Assembly: GCA_002151545.1 (NCBI GenBank)
Contig: CP021237.1
Coordinates: forward strand, 868,001 to 932,000
Length of the DNA stretch: 64,000 nt
From: Sphingobacteriaceae bacterium GW460-11-11-14-LB5
GTDB lineage: Bacteria > Bacteroidota > Bacteroidia > Sphingobacteriales > Sphingobacteriaceae
Reading direction: 5' to 3'
Each line of letters begins with the position of its first letter. The stretch's first letter is position 1. The notes beneath the pieces were generated by a model. It saw only the letters and a program-made list of their open reading frames with translations, was not told the origin of the DNA and did no database searches. Shown here piece after piece: positions 15,995-25,091 of this stretch. The position numbers and the translations under genes are program-made.

Positions 15995-16026
15995 ATGCTG
16001 AACCCGAAGTTTCGGGACAGCATGAC
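15995..16026. repeat. Palindromic repeat after the dihydroorotase-like gene
   Basis: Nested palindrome: outer ATGCTG/CAGCAT, inner CCCGAA/TTCGGG. The outer arm matches the hisD/hisC intergenic palindrome at 230-250. It has no T-tract, so it is probably a dispersed palindrome rather than a terminator. Confidence 0.55.
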
Positions 16027-16067
16027 TATTGATGTAATAATCCTTAAATACTAAAAATATTGATCCT

Positions 16068-16736
16068 ATGGATAACAGAGTAAAAAAAGCACTAAGTGCA
16101 GCCATTAATAAGTACGCTGAAGTTTCGGCTACCAATGTAGACGGTTTTGAAACAGAATTATTGGCTGCTTTTGAACTTGATGTTAACTTTTTAGATAAGG
16201 CTACTGCTTTTGATGCTGTTTTCGATTCTCATCCGAAATTTGAAGAATTACGCGAAGTATTTTTCGATTTATTGATGGTGAATTTCTTTAGCAGTGATGT
16301 GCAGAAACTGGAAGACGACTATTTAGAAAGTGATGAGTGGGCGAATATTGAAGAAGAAACCATTGACAGAGGTACGGAATTGTTAAATCTTTTGCTTTAC
16401 ATTAAAGAGTGTAAGGACGAAGATTTGGATCCTGAGTTGGGCGATTTCCTAAAGGAGTTTTTATTGGTAGAAGACGATGAGTTTCAGGATGAATTCGAAA
16501 TTTATGAAGAACTGATCAGCAACCAGCAATTGGCAGAAACTAGCGTGGAAGAAATCTGCAAAACAGCAGCGAAGTTGAATGTCAGTGAAGAAATGCAAGA
16601 ATTATTTGTACCTTTTATGATCTTTTTCCTTGATGTTGAGGGAAGTGCAGAAACAACTAAAGAAATAATTCAGTATAGTAGTAACAAATCGTTCGATTCT
16701 GCTACTTATATATTAATTACAACAATTAATAATTAA
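16068..16736 (+). CDS. Hypothetical acidic cytoplasmic protein
   Basis: 222 residues, strongly acidic (clusters such as KLEDDYLESDEW and LLVEDDEFQDEFE), predicted mostly helical, with no signal or membrane segment. I do not recognise the family. It is followed 16 bases later by a DUF4199 membrane protein on the same strand, so the two are probably cotranscribed. Ordinary base composition for this window. Confidence 0.65.
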   Translation: MDNRVKKALSAAINKYAEVSATNVDGFETELLAAFELDVNFLDKATAFDAVFDSHPKFEELREVFFDLLMVNFFSSDVQKLEDDYLESDEWANIEEETIDRGTELLNLLLYIKECKDEDLDPELGDFLKEFLLVEDDEFQDEFEIYEELISNQQLAETSVEEICKTAAKLNVSEEMQELFVPFMIFFLDVEGSAETTKEIIQYSSNKSFDSATYILITTINN

Positions 16737-16752
16737 ACTAAAATTTAAAATT

Positions 16753-17322
16753 ATGGACAAAAGTGCTCTTATTTCCAAATTAGCTATTAAAAATGGATTA
16801 ATGCTCGCTGCGGTTTCGATAATTGTATCGTTAACCCTGCATTTTATAGATCCGGTATTGATTTACACAAGTTTTGTGGCTCAGATAGGTATATTCGTTT
16901 TATTCATAGCACTATTAGTAGTGGTGGGCATAAATATCCGCAAAGAAATAGGTGGGTTTTGGACGTTTGGAGAAGCTTTTAAAGCATTTTTAATCATCTC
17001 CCTTATTCTGGCCTTAACCGCAACACTTTACAATGTGATACTCATGAAATTTATTGATCCCGATCTTCCGCAAAAGGCTGCTGCTGCAATTGAAAGTGCA
17101 CAGCGGGCAATGATGGAAAAATTTGGAATGGCTAGTGAACAAATTGATGAGGCAATAGCTAAAGGTGGCAATATGCAGGAGAAACTTGAGCCTACTTTTA
17201 AAAACATCTTCACCAGTTTTGGAGTTTCACTGGCATTATATGGCGTTCTTTCTTTAATCCTTTCCGCTATCTTGAAGAAAAAACAACCTGTTGTATTCGA
17301 CTCGTTCCCGAAAGAATCTTAA
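16753..17322 (+). CDS. DUF4199 membrane protein
   Basis: 189 residues with four likely membrane helices (about 15-33, 38-58, 75-96, 157-175). A soluble, methionine- and alanine-rich helical hairpin lies between the third and fourth. The GGFWTFGEAFKAFLIISLI segment is typical of DUF4199. Function unknown; found widely in Bacteroidota beside glycosyltransferases, as here. A terminator follows at 17342. Confidence 0.8.
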   Translation: MDKSALISKLAIKNGLMLAAVSIIVSLTLHFIDPVLIYTSFVAQIGIFVLFIALLVVVGINIRKEIGGFWTFGEAFKAFLIISLILALTATLYNVILMKFIDPDLPQKAAAAIESAQRAMMEKFGMASEQIDEAIAKGGNMQEKLEPTFKNIFTSFGVSLALYGVLSLILSAILKKKQPVVFDSFPKES

Positions 17323-17341
17323 TTTCCTTTATAAAATTTTG

Positions 17342-17388
17342 AACGTGCAGGTTTTATCATTTAATTTGATGAAATTTGCACGTTTTTA
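17342..17388 (+). terminator. Terminator after DUF4199
   Basis: AACGTGCA (17342-17349) pairs with TGCACGTT (17377-17384), with an inner TTTTATCA/TGATGAAA pairing, followed by TTTAAT. Position and T-tract fit an intrinsic terminator. Confidence 0.65.
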
Positions 17389-17394
17389 ATAATG

Positions 17395-17479
17395 CGTCAT
17401 TGCGAACGAAGCGCGGAAAGCGCATAGGGGTGTAGCAATCTTATAATAGATTGCTTCGTCGTTCCTCCTCGCAATGACG
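17395..17479. repeat. 85-bp REP-like palindrome (CGTCATTGCG ends)
   Basis: Ends CGTCATTGCG and CGCAATGACG are perfect inverted repeats, with an inner AGCAATCT/AGATTGCT hairpin. It fills nearly the whole gap between the DUF4199 terminator and the next gene. The CGTCAT...ATGACG ends are shared in type with elements at 38276 and 54560. Confidence 0.75.
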
Positions 17480-17492
17480 ATAATACTCAAAA

Positions 17493-18440
17493 ATGGATAT
17501 ATCAGTTGTAGTACCCTTATTTAATGAAGATGAATCTTTGCCGGAATTAACGGCCTGGATTGATAAAGTGATGATTGCCAATAATTTCAGTTACGAAATT
17601 ATTTTGGTTGATGATGGTAGTACCGATAGATCATGGGAGGTGATTGAAGATTTAAGACTTCAAAACCCTGCAATAAAAGGCATTAAATTTAGGAGGAACT
17701 ACGGTAAATCTGCAGCCTTAAATGTTGGTTTCGAAGCTACTCAGGGCGATGTGGTCATTACCATGGATGCTGACCTGCAGGATAGTCCGGATGAAATTCC
17801 TGAATTGTACCGCCGGATAAAAGAAGAAAAACTTGATATCATCTCAGGTTGGAAAAAGAAACGTTACGATCCGATCACAAAAACTATCCCGACTAAATTG
17901 TTCAACGCCGCTACGCGCAAAATGAGCGGCATAGAACTGAACGATTTTAACTGCGGGTTGAAAGCTTACCGTAGCGATGTAATCAAAACGATCGAAGTTT
18001 ATGGCGAAATGCACCGTTATATCCCGGTAATTGCTAAATGGGCCGGATTTAGTAAAATAGCCGAGCAGGTGGTAGAACACCGTGCACGTAAATATGGCAC
18101 AACCAAATTTGGCTTCAGCAGGTTTATAAACGGATTTTTAGATTTACTCTCTATTTTCTTTGTGGGTAAATTCGGCAAGCGCCCGATGCACTTTTTTGGT
18201 TCATTAGGCGTTTTAAGTTTCTTTATCGGCATCATCATGGCGCTATATATTTTATTCGAAAAGAAATATTTGATATGGCAAGGCCAGGCTTACCGTGATG
18301 TAACCGATCAGCCCTTGTTTTATTTATCACTGGTTGCCATTGTAGTAGGTTCGCAGATGTTCCTGGCAGGTTTTATTGCCGAATTATTATCGCGTAACGC
18401 GCCAGAAAGAAATCAATATTTAATCGAGAAGAGGGTATAA
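17493..18440 (+). CDS. Family 2 glycosyltransferase, DPM1/ArnC type
   Basis: 315 residues: GT-A domain (about 1-225) with VVPLFNEDESLPEL, VDDGSTDRSW, the metal-binding MDADLQD (about 92-98) and a GLKAYRSDV acceptor region. Two membrane helices follow (about 232-255 and 270-300). This arrangement is that of polyprenyl-phosphate glycosyltransferases such as ArnC or GtrB, which load a sugar on undecaprenyl phosphate at the inner membrane. First of three envelope genes with the next two. Confidence 0.85.
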   Translation: MDISVVVPLFNEDESLPELTAWIDKVMIANNFSYEIILVDDGSTDRSWEVIEDLRLQNPAIKGIKFRRNYGKSAALNVGFEATQGDVVITMDADLQDSPDEIPELYRRIKEEKLDIISGWKKKRYDPITKTIPTKLFNAATRKMSGIELNDFNCGLKAYRSDVIKTIEVYGEMHRYIPVIAKWAGFSKIAEQVVEHRARKYGTTKFGFSRFINGFLDLLSIFFVGKFGKRPMHFFGSLGVLSFFIGIIMALYILFEKKYLIWQGQAYRDVTDQPLFYLSLVAIVVGSQMFLAGFIAELLSRNAPERNQYLIEKRV

Positions 18441-18516
18441 GGCAAAAGGTTTAAGGCGTAAGGTTTTATACGCCATAAACCCTCAACCTTTTACCTTCTG
18501 CCTTTTACCTTTAAAA
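18441..18516. repeat. Purine/pyrimidine-mirrored imperfect palindrome
   Basis: The left half (AAGGCAAAAGGTTTAAGGCG...) and right half (...ACCTTCTGCCTTTTACCTT) are imperfect inverted copies spanning the gap between the two glycosyltransferase genes. It ends three bases before the downstream ATG. Could fold in the mRNA or be a mobile palindromic remnant. Confidence 0.5.
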
Positions 18517-18518
18517 GC

Positions 18519-19487
18519 ATGTTTTTCTCCATCATCATTCCACTTTACAATCGTCCTCAGGAAATTGACGAACTATTAAACACCCTAACCAAACAAACTT
18601 ATTTACAGTTTGAGGTTTTGGTTATTGAAGATGGTTCGAAAAACGATGCAAAGGCTATTGTTGCCTCTTATGCTGATAAACTGGATATTAAATATTACTT
18701 TAAGGAAAACGCCGGACAAGGTTTTGCCCGTAATTTTGGTTTCGAAAGGGCTACTGGTGATTACTTTGTTATTTTCGATTCAGATTGTTTAATTCCTGCA
18801 AATTACCTCGAAACAGTTAAAAACTATTTGTACGAGCATCATTTAGATGCTTACGGAGGTCCTGACGCTGCACATGACAGTTTCACGCCTGTACAAAAAG
18901 CCATCAGTTATGCCATGACTTCGCCTTTCACCACTGGTGGTATCCGTGGAAACAAGCAACACGTAGGACAATTTCATCCACGTAGTTTTAACATGGGGGT
19001 TTCACGCCAGGCCTGGGAGAAGGTAGGAGGCTTTATTTTAACCAGATTGGGTGAAGATATTGAATATAGTATCCGCATCCACGAGAACGGTTTCAAGATT
19101 GGTTTGATCCCAGATGCAAAGGTTTACCATAAGCGCCGGACAAGCTTCAGTCAGTTTTACAAACAATTACATTTTTTCGGGAGAGCAAGGATCAATATTT
19201 ACAAACATTTCCCAAAAGAATTAAAACTCGTACACTTTTTTCCAGCCTTGTTCACATTGGGTTTTGGTTTTACTATTTTATGTAACTTTATATATCCTCC
19301 ATTGGCATATGTTTGTAACTTCTTCTTATTGATTTACTTTATGTTGATATTTTTTCATTCATGGTCTGTAAATAAATCGTTAAAAGTTGCATTTTTGAGC
19401 ATTATATCTTCATTTATCCAGTTAACTGCTTATGGTTTAGGATTTATACAGGATTTATTTAAACGTGTGGTATTCAAACAACAATGA
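18519..19487 (+). CDS. Family 2 glycosyltransferase
   Basis: 322 residues: IIPLYNRPQEIDELL, VIEDGSKND, the FDSDCLIP metal motif (about 87-94), then a GTRLGEDIEYSIRI-like block (here LTRLGEDIEYSIR). Two C-terminal membrane helices follow (about 240-285). Resembles cellulose-synthase-like or rhamnosyl GT2 enzymes acting at the membrane. The stop overlaps the next gene's ATG by four bases. Confidence 0.82.
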   Translation: MFFSIIIPLYNRPQEIDELLNTLTKQTYLQFEVLVIEDGSKNDAKAIVASYADKLDIKYYFKENAGQGFARNFGFERATGDYFVIFDSDCLIPANYLETVKNYLYEHHLDAYGGPDAAHDSFTPVQKAISYAMTSPFTTGGIRGNKQHVGQFHPRSFNMGVSRQAWEKVGGFILTRLGEDIEYSIRIHENGFKIGLIPDAKVYHKRRTSFSQFYKQLHFFGRARINIYKHFPKELKLVHFFPALFTLGFGFTILCNFIYPPLAYVCNFFLLIYFMLIFFHSWSVNKSLKVAFLSIISSFIQLTAYGLGFIQDLFKRVVFKQQ

Positions 19488-20272
19488 TAAATTATCTAAA
19501 AGAAAGTACGTTCGCCGTTAATGATGTAATTCAAAAGGCATGGAGCATTACCAAGAAACACTATTTCTCGATTGCTACGCTATGTTTTTTGATGTTTATC
19601 ACTGCAAGTGCATCGAGCTTAATGGCCTTTTTTATTAAAGACGTAAGCAAAGCTTTAAGCGTTATAATGGTGATTATTTTCGTTTTGCTCTACTTTACCA
19701 TCAACCTTTCGCTGTTTAAATATATTTTCCATTTAATGGACGATGAAGAAAACGACGTTAAAATCGTGGATACGCTTCCAACCAGACAACAGATTATTAG
19801 ATTCTTGCTTGCTACCCTTTATTTTGTGGCCTGTATCCTTGGTGTTTACCTGGTGGTAATTCTGGTTGCTTTTCCTTTTATTTATACAGGAATTAATGTA
19901 ACCATTGTTAAAAACGTAGCCATTTCAGTAGGAATTATTGCGATTTTTATCACCTGGTTAAGAATTTCATTCTTCCCGTTTTTTATCATTGATAAAGGTG
20001 CAACGCCATTCGATTCGATCAAATTGAGTTTGGCTACTACTAAAGGAAATTTCACCAAAATTTTATTGTTATTGGTCGTTTTAGGAGGCGGATATTTAAT
20101 TTATCTATTGCTCAACTACCTGCAATGGCCATTAATCGCCTTTATTGTAAATATTTTAAGTTCATTTATCATCGTTCCGTTATCGAGTGTAGCCTTAACG
20201 GTTGCATACCGAAAAATTTCGAGCGAATATAAAGGCGATGAGCATCCGGATATTTTACATAATATCGTTTAA
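19484..20272 (+). CDS. Multi-spanning membrane protein of unknown function
   Basis: 262 residues with about six hydrophobic helices (about 27-48, 55-78, 108-132, 140-160, 192-213, 217-240). It is similar in pattern to glycerophosphoryl-diester/YciC-like membrane proteins, but without a motif I can name. ATGA overlap with the preceding glycosyltransferase indicates one operon and a role in envelope biogenesis by context. Confidence 0.65.
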   Translation: MINYLKESTFAVNDVIQKAWSITKKHYFSIATLCFLMFITASASSLMAFFIKDVSKALSVIMVIIFVLLYFTINLSLFKYIFHLMDDEENDVKIVDTLPTRQQIIRFLLATLYFVACILGVYLVVILVAFPFIYTGINVTIVKNVAISVGIIAIFITWLRISFFPFFIIDKGATPFDSIKLSLATTKGNFTKILLLLVVLGGGYLIYLLLNYLQWPLIAFIVNILSSFIIVPLSSVALTVAYRKISSEYKGDEHPDILHNIV

Positions 20273-20372
20273 CCCCCAGCCCCTGAAGGGGAGTTAAAAA
20301 TCAGATTTAAATTTATGGAAAAAGAAAAGAACGGTAGAAAGGGAAAGTCTCCTTCAGGGGGTTGGGGGCTTA
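20273..20372. repeat. Inverted pair of CCCCCAGCCCCTGAAGGGG-type repeats flanking the GH3 start
   Basis: ACCCCCAGCCCCTGAAGGGG lies at 20272-20291, and its inverted relative CCTTCAGGGGGTTGGGGGC lies at about 20351-20369, inside the GH3-like coding sequence. The two could pair with the start codon (20315) in the loop. This repeat type is familiar from Bacteroidota intergenic DNA; here the second copy is translated in frame. Confidence 0.7.
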
Positions 20373-21862
20373 AAGCAGCACTAAGTAAACCCTTTGCGGC
20401 ATTTGCGGTTTGGCAGATTAACAAATGGAAAAATAATGCCGTTAATGCTCAGCATAAAATATTAAGGAAGCTGGTTGACGAAGCTAAGCATACTGCTTTT
20501 GGGAAAGACCATCATTTCGCTGAGATTAAAACCTATGCCGATTTTAAAAAACATGTTCCGGTTCAGGATTATGAAGGATTAAAACCTTATGTAGACCGTG
20601 TAGTAGCAGGTGAAGCTGATGTGCTTTGGAAAGGAAAGCCGCTTTATTTTGCCAAAACCTCAGGTACCACTTCGGGGGTAAAATACATTCCATTATCTAA
20701 AGAATCGATGCCCGAGCACATAAAAGCTGCCCGGAATGCCATTTTAACTTATATTAATGAAACAGGTAAGGCCGATTTTGTAAACGGAAAGATGATTTTT
20801 CTGCAAGGGAGTCCGGTTTTAAGTGTAAAACATGGAATCAATGTAGGGCGTTTATCAGGCATAGTAGCACACCATGTGCCAGCCTATCTGCAAAAGAACC
20901 GATTACCTTCTTACGAAACCAACATTATCGAAGATTGGGAACAAAAAGTTGATGCCATTGTTGAGGAAACCATCAATGAAAACATGACTTTGATTTCGGG
21001 CATCCCGCCCTGGGTACAAATGTATTTCGATAAACTTTCGGAGAAATCGGGCGGAAAGAAAATCGCTGAAATATTCAGAAATTTTAGCCTGTTTATTTAT
21101 GGTGGTGTAAATTTTGAACCTTACCGGGCAAAAATTGAACAGAGTATCGGTAAAAAGATCGATGCTATCGAAACTTACCCGGCTTCAGAAGGCTTTATCG
21201 CCTATCAGGATTCGCAGCAAGATAAAGGACTATTGTTATTGGCTGATGCAGGGATTTTTTACGAATTTGTTCCGGCAGATGAATACTACAATGATAAGCC
21301 AACCAGATTATCGCTGGGGGAGGTAGAACTAGATACGAATTATGCCCTGATTTTAAATACCAATGCAGGTTTGTGGGGTTATAGTATTGGCGATACCGTG
21401 AAATTTGTTTCAAAAAATCCTTACAAAATCGTAGTCACCGGACGGATAAAACATTTTATTTCTGCTTTTGGCGAACACGTAATAGGAGAAGAGGTAGAGC
21501 AGGCGATTTTGAGTGTAGCCAACGAAGAACAGGTCGAAATTACCGAATTTACCGTTGCGCCTCAGGTTAACCCAGATGCCGGACAATTGCCTTATCACGA
21601 ATGGTTTGTCGAATTTTCATCTGCCCCAAAAGATATGGCTGCTTTTAGCAAAAAGGTAGATGAGGCTTTGCAAAAGAAAAATATTTATTACTTTGACCTG
21701 ATTGAAGGAAACATCCTCCAGCCGTTGATTATACGTACTTTGCAAAAAGAGGCTTTTGTAAACTACATGAAAAGTGAAGGAAAGTTAGGCGGACAGAATA
21801 AAGTACCGCGTTTGAGCAATGATAGGAAGCTGGCTGACGCTTTGGAAAGGTATATTGTTTAA
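20315..21862 (+). CDS. GH3 auxin-responsive-promoter-like acyl-adenylating enzyme
   Basis: 515 residues of the GH3/JAR1-type adenylate-forming superfamily, which conjugates carboxylates to amino acids. The P-loop-like FAKTSGTTSGVKYIPLS (about 112-128) is the ATP-binding motif. EGFIAYQ and the later GYSIGDTVKFV and VVTGRIKHFISAFGEHV motifs are also present. The first 22 residues include KSPSGGWGL, which is a translated dispersed repeat. No later ATG precedes the conserved domain, so this start is forced. Substrate in bacteria is unknown. Confidence 0.85.
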   Translation: MEKEKNGRKGKSPSGGWGLKAALSKPFAAFAVWQINKWKNNAVNAQHKILRKLVDEAKHTAFGKDHHFAEIKTYADFKKHVPVQDYEGLKPYVDRVVAGEADVLWKGKPLYFAKTSGTTSGVKYIPLSKESMPEHIKAARNAILTYINETGKADFVNGKMIFLQGSPVLSVKHGINVGRLSGIVAHHVPAYLQKNRLPSYETNIIEDWEQKVDAIVEETINENMTLISGIPPWVQMYFDKLSEKSGGKKIAEIFRNFSLFIYGGVNFEPYRAKIEQSIGKKIDAIETYPASEGFIAYQDSQQDKGLLLLADAGIFYEFVPADEYYNDKPTRLSLGEVELDTNYALILNTNAGLWGYSIGDTVKFVSKNPYKIVVTGRIKHFISAFGEHVIGEEVEQAILSVANEEQVEITEFTVAPQVNPDAGQLPYHEWFVEFSSAPKDMAAFSKKVDEALQKKNIYYFDLIEGNILQPLIIRTLQKEAFVNYMKSEGKLGGQNKVPRLSNDRKLADALERYIV

Positions 21863-21975
21863 TTGCTGCATTACTAAGCAATGAGTTTTAAGCATGGCAG
21901 ATAGAATATTGTTGAATTGTTTAGCGTGAGCTACATGAAAATTGCTAAATTGTTAGTAATAAAATTCGTCAATAA

Positions 21976-22353
21976 ATGGAAAGGAATTATTTACAATTAA
22001 ATCAGATAACGGCTTATACAAAATCCTTTCATCTGAGCAATTTTGTATGGGATTTGGTATCTGGTTGGGAAAGCTTTGCAAAATATACCGTCGGGCAGCA
22101 GTTTGTTGATGCTCTTGATTCGATTTCAGCTAATATTGCTGAAGGTTTTGGCCGATATCATAAAAAAGATAAGGTCAAGTTTTATTATTATAGCTTTGGT
22201 TCGGTTAAGGAATGCCTAGACTGGAACGAAAAAGCAAGAGTTAGAAAGTTGGTGAATGAAGAAGCATATTCAAAGATTTTTGCAACTTTGGAAACTTTGC
22301 CGAAAGAAATTCATCAACTAATAAAATTTACAAATGAAAAATTGAAGATTTAA
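21976..22353 (+). CDS. Four-helix-bundle protein (23S rRNA intervening-sequence-protein family)
   Basis: 125 residues with the family pattern: YTKSFHLSNFVWDLVSGW, then VGQQFVDALDSISANIAEGFGRYH (the conserved SI.ANIAEG.GR core) and SFGSVKECLDWNEKA. Such proteins form pentamers of four-helix bundles and occur both within rRNA intervening sequences and as free chromosomal genes, as here. Role unknown. Confidence 0.88.
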   Translation: MERNYLQLNQITAYTKSFHLSNFVWDLVSGWESFAKYTVGQQFVDALDSISANIAEGFGRYHKKDKVKFYYYSFGSVKECLDWNEKARVRKLVNEEAYSKIFATLETLPKEIHQLIKFTNEKLKI

Positions 22354-22403
22354 TTAAAAGCTACTAAAGCAATTAAATTTTTAGTACGAGAGAAAGAAAA
22401 CAA

Positions 22404-23591
22404 TTGAGCAATATAACAATACAGCAATCTGTAAGAAGAATAACCATATTAGGTTCTACAGGAAGTGTAGGTACACAAGCACTGGAAGTGGTAAGGGATC
22501 ATCCCTCAACATTTAAAGTTGTTGTCCTATCTGCATTAAAGAATTCGGAATTACTGATTCAACAGGCAAAGGAATTTAAACCAGCTATTGTTGTGATCTG
22601 TGATGAAAACAAGTACAATGAAGTAAAAAATGCTTTATCTGCTTTTGATATTAAAGTTTTAGCGGGTGAAGATGCTTTATCAGAAGTTGCGGCTTATGGT
22701 GACAGCGATGTCGTGTTGACCGCATTAATGGGCTCGGTAGGACTAAAGCCTACTATTGCTGCTATTAAGGCAGGAAAAAATATTGCTTTGGCCAACAAAG
22801 AAACCTTAGTGGTTGCTGGTGAACTAATTACACAACTGGCAACAGAACATCAGGTTGAAATTTTACCAGTCGATTCGGAGCATTCGGCCATATTTCAATG
22901 TCTGGTGGGTGAGGAGCAGAATGAAATCGAGAAAATTTATTTAACAGCTTCTGGCGGGCCATTTCTAGGCAAAACAAAAGATTTCTTATCTACAGTAAAA
23001 AAGGAGCAGGCTTTAAAACATCCCAACTGGGTGATGGGCGCAAAAATCACGATCGATTCCGCATCCCTAATGAATAAAGGTTTGGAAGTAATTGAGGCAA
23101 AGTGGTTATTTAACCTGGATGTAGATCAGATTGATGTGATTGTTCACCCGCAGTCTATCATTCATTCAATTGTTCAGTTTACCGATGGCTCCATGAAGGC
23201 GCAGATGGGCGTTCCGGATATGAAACTGCCCATTCAGTATGCTTTAAATTATCCCGATAGGCTAAAAAACAATTTTAAGCGTTTTAACTTCTTAGATTAT
23301 CCAAACTTTAGCTTTCAAAAGGCCGACATGGAAACATTCAGGAATTTAAATCTGGCATTCACTTCTTTGCGAAAAGGGGGGAATATGCCATGTATTTTAA
23401 ATGCGGCGAATGAAATTGTTGTAGATGCATTTTTGAAGGATAAAATTGGTTTTCTGCAGATGAGTGAGGTTATAGAACAGTGTATGGAAGAAATCAGTTT
23501 TATTGAAAAACCTCAATTGAGTGATTATTTAGAAACTGACAAACATAGCCGTATCTTAGCCGGCGAATTAGTAACAAAAAGTATAGTTTAA
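22404..23591 (+). CDS. dxr: 1-deoxy-D-xylulose 5-phosphate reductoisomerase
   Basis: 395 residues. NADPH site ITILGSTGSVGTQAL near the N-terminus; ANKETLVVAG, PVDSEHSAIFQ (metal-binding Asp and Glu), TASGGPF, the flexible-loop region HPNWVMGAKITIDSASLMNKGLEVIEA and a C-terminal MPCILNAANE. It converts DXP to MEP in non-mevalonate isoprenoid synthesis. The start is read as TTG at 22404 because no ATG occurs between the upstream stop and the NADPH motif. It is followed 29 bases later by rseP, a common pairing. Confidence 0.96.
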   Translation: MSNITIQQSVRRITILGSTGSVGTQALEVVRDHPSTFKVVVLSALKNSELLIQQAKEFKPAIVVICDENKYNEVKNALSAFDIKVLAGEDALSEVAAYGDSDVVLTALMGSVGLKPTIAAIKAGKNIALANKETLVVAGELITQLATEHQVEILPVDSEHSAIFQCLVGEEQNEIEKIYLTASGGPFLGKTKDFLSTVKKEQALKHPNWVMGAKITIDSASLMNKGLEVIEAKWLFNLDVDQIDVIVHPQSIIHSIVQFTDGSMKAQMGVPDMKLPIQYALNYPDRLKNNFKRFNFLDYPNFSFQKADMETFRNLNLAFTSLRKGGNMPCILNAANEIVVDAFLKDKIGFLQMSEVIEQCMEEISFIEKPQLSDYLETDKHSRILAGELVTKSIV

Positions 23592-23620
23592 CATCTAACA
23601 TAAAAATTTTATAAGAAAAT

Positions 23621-25009
23621 ATGAATGGATTGATTATGGCGGGGCAGCTGCTGCTCGGATTGTCTTTATTGGTAATATTACACGAATTAGGGCATTTCCT
23701 GGCAGCCAGAGCATTTGGTATTAAAGTAGAAAAGTTTTATTTATTTTTTGATGCATGGGGTTTCAAGCTTTTTAGTTTCAAAAAAGGTGATGTTGAATAT
23801 GGAGTGGGATGGTTACCACTTGGTGGTTATGTGAAAATAGCCGGAATGATTGATGAGAGTATGGACACAGAGCAAATGGCTCAACCTGCTCAACCCTGGG
23901 AATTCCGTTCTAAACCAGCCTGGCAACGTTTAATCGTGATGTTAGGTGGTATTATTGTTAATGTGATTGTAGGTATTTTTATCTTCTGGATGTTAACCTT
24001 CAACATCGGACAAAATTATACCGTTAATGGCAAGCTAAACAATGGTATTTCTGTAGGTGCAATTGGTAAAGAAATCGGTTTAAAAAATGGAGATAAAATT
24101 TTGGCTATCAATGGCAATAAATTAATCCGTTTTGAAGATGCGATATCGAGCAAAGTATTGTTTGATGGTGCACAATTAACCATCTTAAGAGAGAATAAAA
24201 CCCTTTACATCTCTGTTCCCGATACCATTTTAAATAAAATATCGAAGAACGATAAAGAGAATTTCATCACGCCGCGATATATCATGGAGCGTGTTGATAA
24301 GGTCAGTGCACCTGATGAAAAGGCTGATAAACCATCATTTTTTGATAAACTGTTTGGCAGAAAGTTCGAGAAACCGGTATATCCGGCTTATGCCGCAGGT
24401 ATTAAACCCGGCGATAGTATTTTAGCCGTTAATGGTAAGCAGATTACTTTCTTCGATCAGTTTAAAGAAGAGGTTTCTACAAATAAGTTAAAACCTATTA
24501 CCGTTAAAGCATTGCGCAAAGGTAAGGAGGTAACATTCGACCTTAAAGTAAGTAAAGAGGGGACAATTGGTATTATCCCTAACCTGAAGATGCCAGAAAC
24601 TGCACATGTAGATTTTGGCTTCATAGAGTCGTTACCAGTTGGCGCCAGCATGGCATGGAGCACTTTTGTAGATAATGCAAAAGGTATTGGTAAAATGATA
24701 ACCGGAAAGTTAAGTGCACGTAATATCAGCAGCCCGATTGGGATTGCAAAGGTTTATGGCAGTACTTTCGACTGGGTTAAATTCTGGACTTTAACAGGTT
24801 TGATTTCGATGGCCCTGGCCTTCATGAATTTATTGCCTATTCCAGGCTTAGATGGAGGTCACGTCGTGTTTCTTTTGATCGAAATGGTACAACGTAAGCC
24901 GGTAAGCGAAAAAGTGCTGGAAAAAGCACAGATTGTAGGTTTTGTAATCTTAATCTGTTTGATGGTGTTTGCTTTTGGTAATGATATTCTAAAATCCTTC
25001 GGTAAGTAA
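23621..25009 (+). CDS. rseP: Site-2 membrane metalloprotease (RIP family)
   Basis: 462 residues. The zinc motif HELGH (21-25) lies in the first membrane helix. Two PDZ regions follow (about 125-185 and 240-330), then the second active-site motif MNLLPIPGLDGGH (about 405-417) and a C-terminal membrane helix. Cleaves anti-sigma factors or signal-peptide remnants within the inner membrane. Directly downstream of dxr. A strong terminator follows. Confidence 0.94.
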   Translation: MNGLIMAGQLLLGLSLLVILHELGHFLAARAFGIKVEKFYLFFDAWGFKLFSFKKGDVEYGVGWLPLGGYVKIAGMIDESMDTEQMAQPAQPWEFRSKPAWQRLIVMLGGIIVNVIVGIFIFWMLTFNIGQNYTVNGKLNNGISVGAIGKEIGLKNGDKILAINGNKLIRFEDAISSKVLFDGAQLTILRENKTLYISVPDTILNKISKNDKENFITPRYIMERVDKVSAPDEKADKPSFFDKLFGRKFEKPVYPAYAAGIKPGDSILAVNGKQITFFDQFKEEVSTNKLKPITVKALRKGKEVTFDLKVSKEGTIGIIPNLKMPETAHVDFGFIESLPVGASMAWSTFVDNAKGIGKMITGKLSARNISSPIGIAKVYGSTFDWVKFWTLTGLISMALAFMNLLPIPGLDGGHVVFLLIEMVQRKPVSEKVLEKAQIVGFVILICLMVFAFGNDILKSFGK

Positions 25010-25027
25010 AACCAAATTTATATCATT

Positions 25028-25078
25028 GCCGCAGATGCGCAGATTTGACCATTCGGATCTGTACATCTGCGGCTTTTT
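25028..25078 (+). terminator. Strong terminator after rseP
   Basis: GCCGCAGATG (25028-25037) pairs perfectly with CATCTGCGGC (25064-25073), with a further GCAGAT/ATCTGT inner pairing, followed by five T. The arms contain a CGCAGAT-type repeat, so it may be a dispersed palindrome recruited as terminator. Confidence 0.8.
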
Positions 25079-25091
25079 AATTTAATACATC

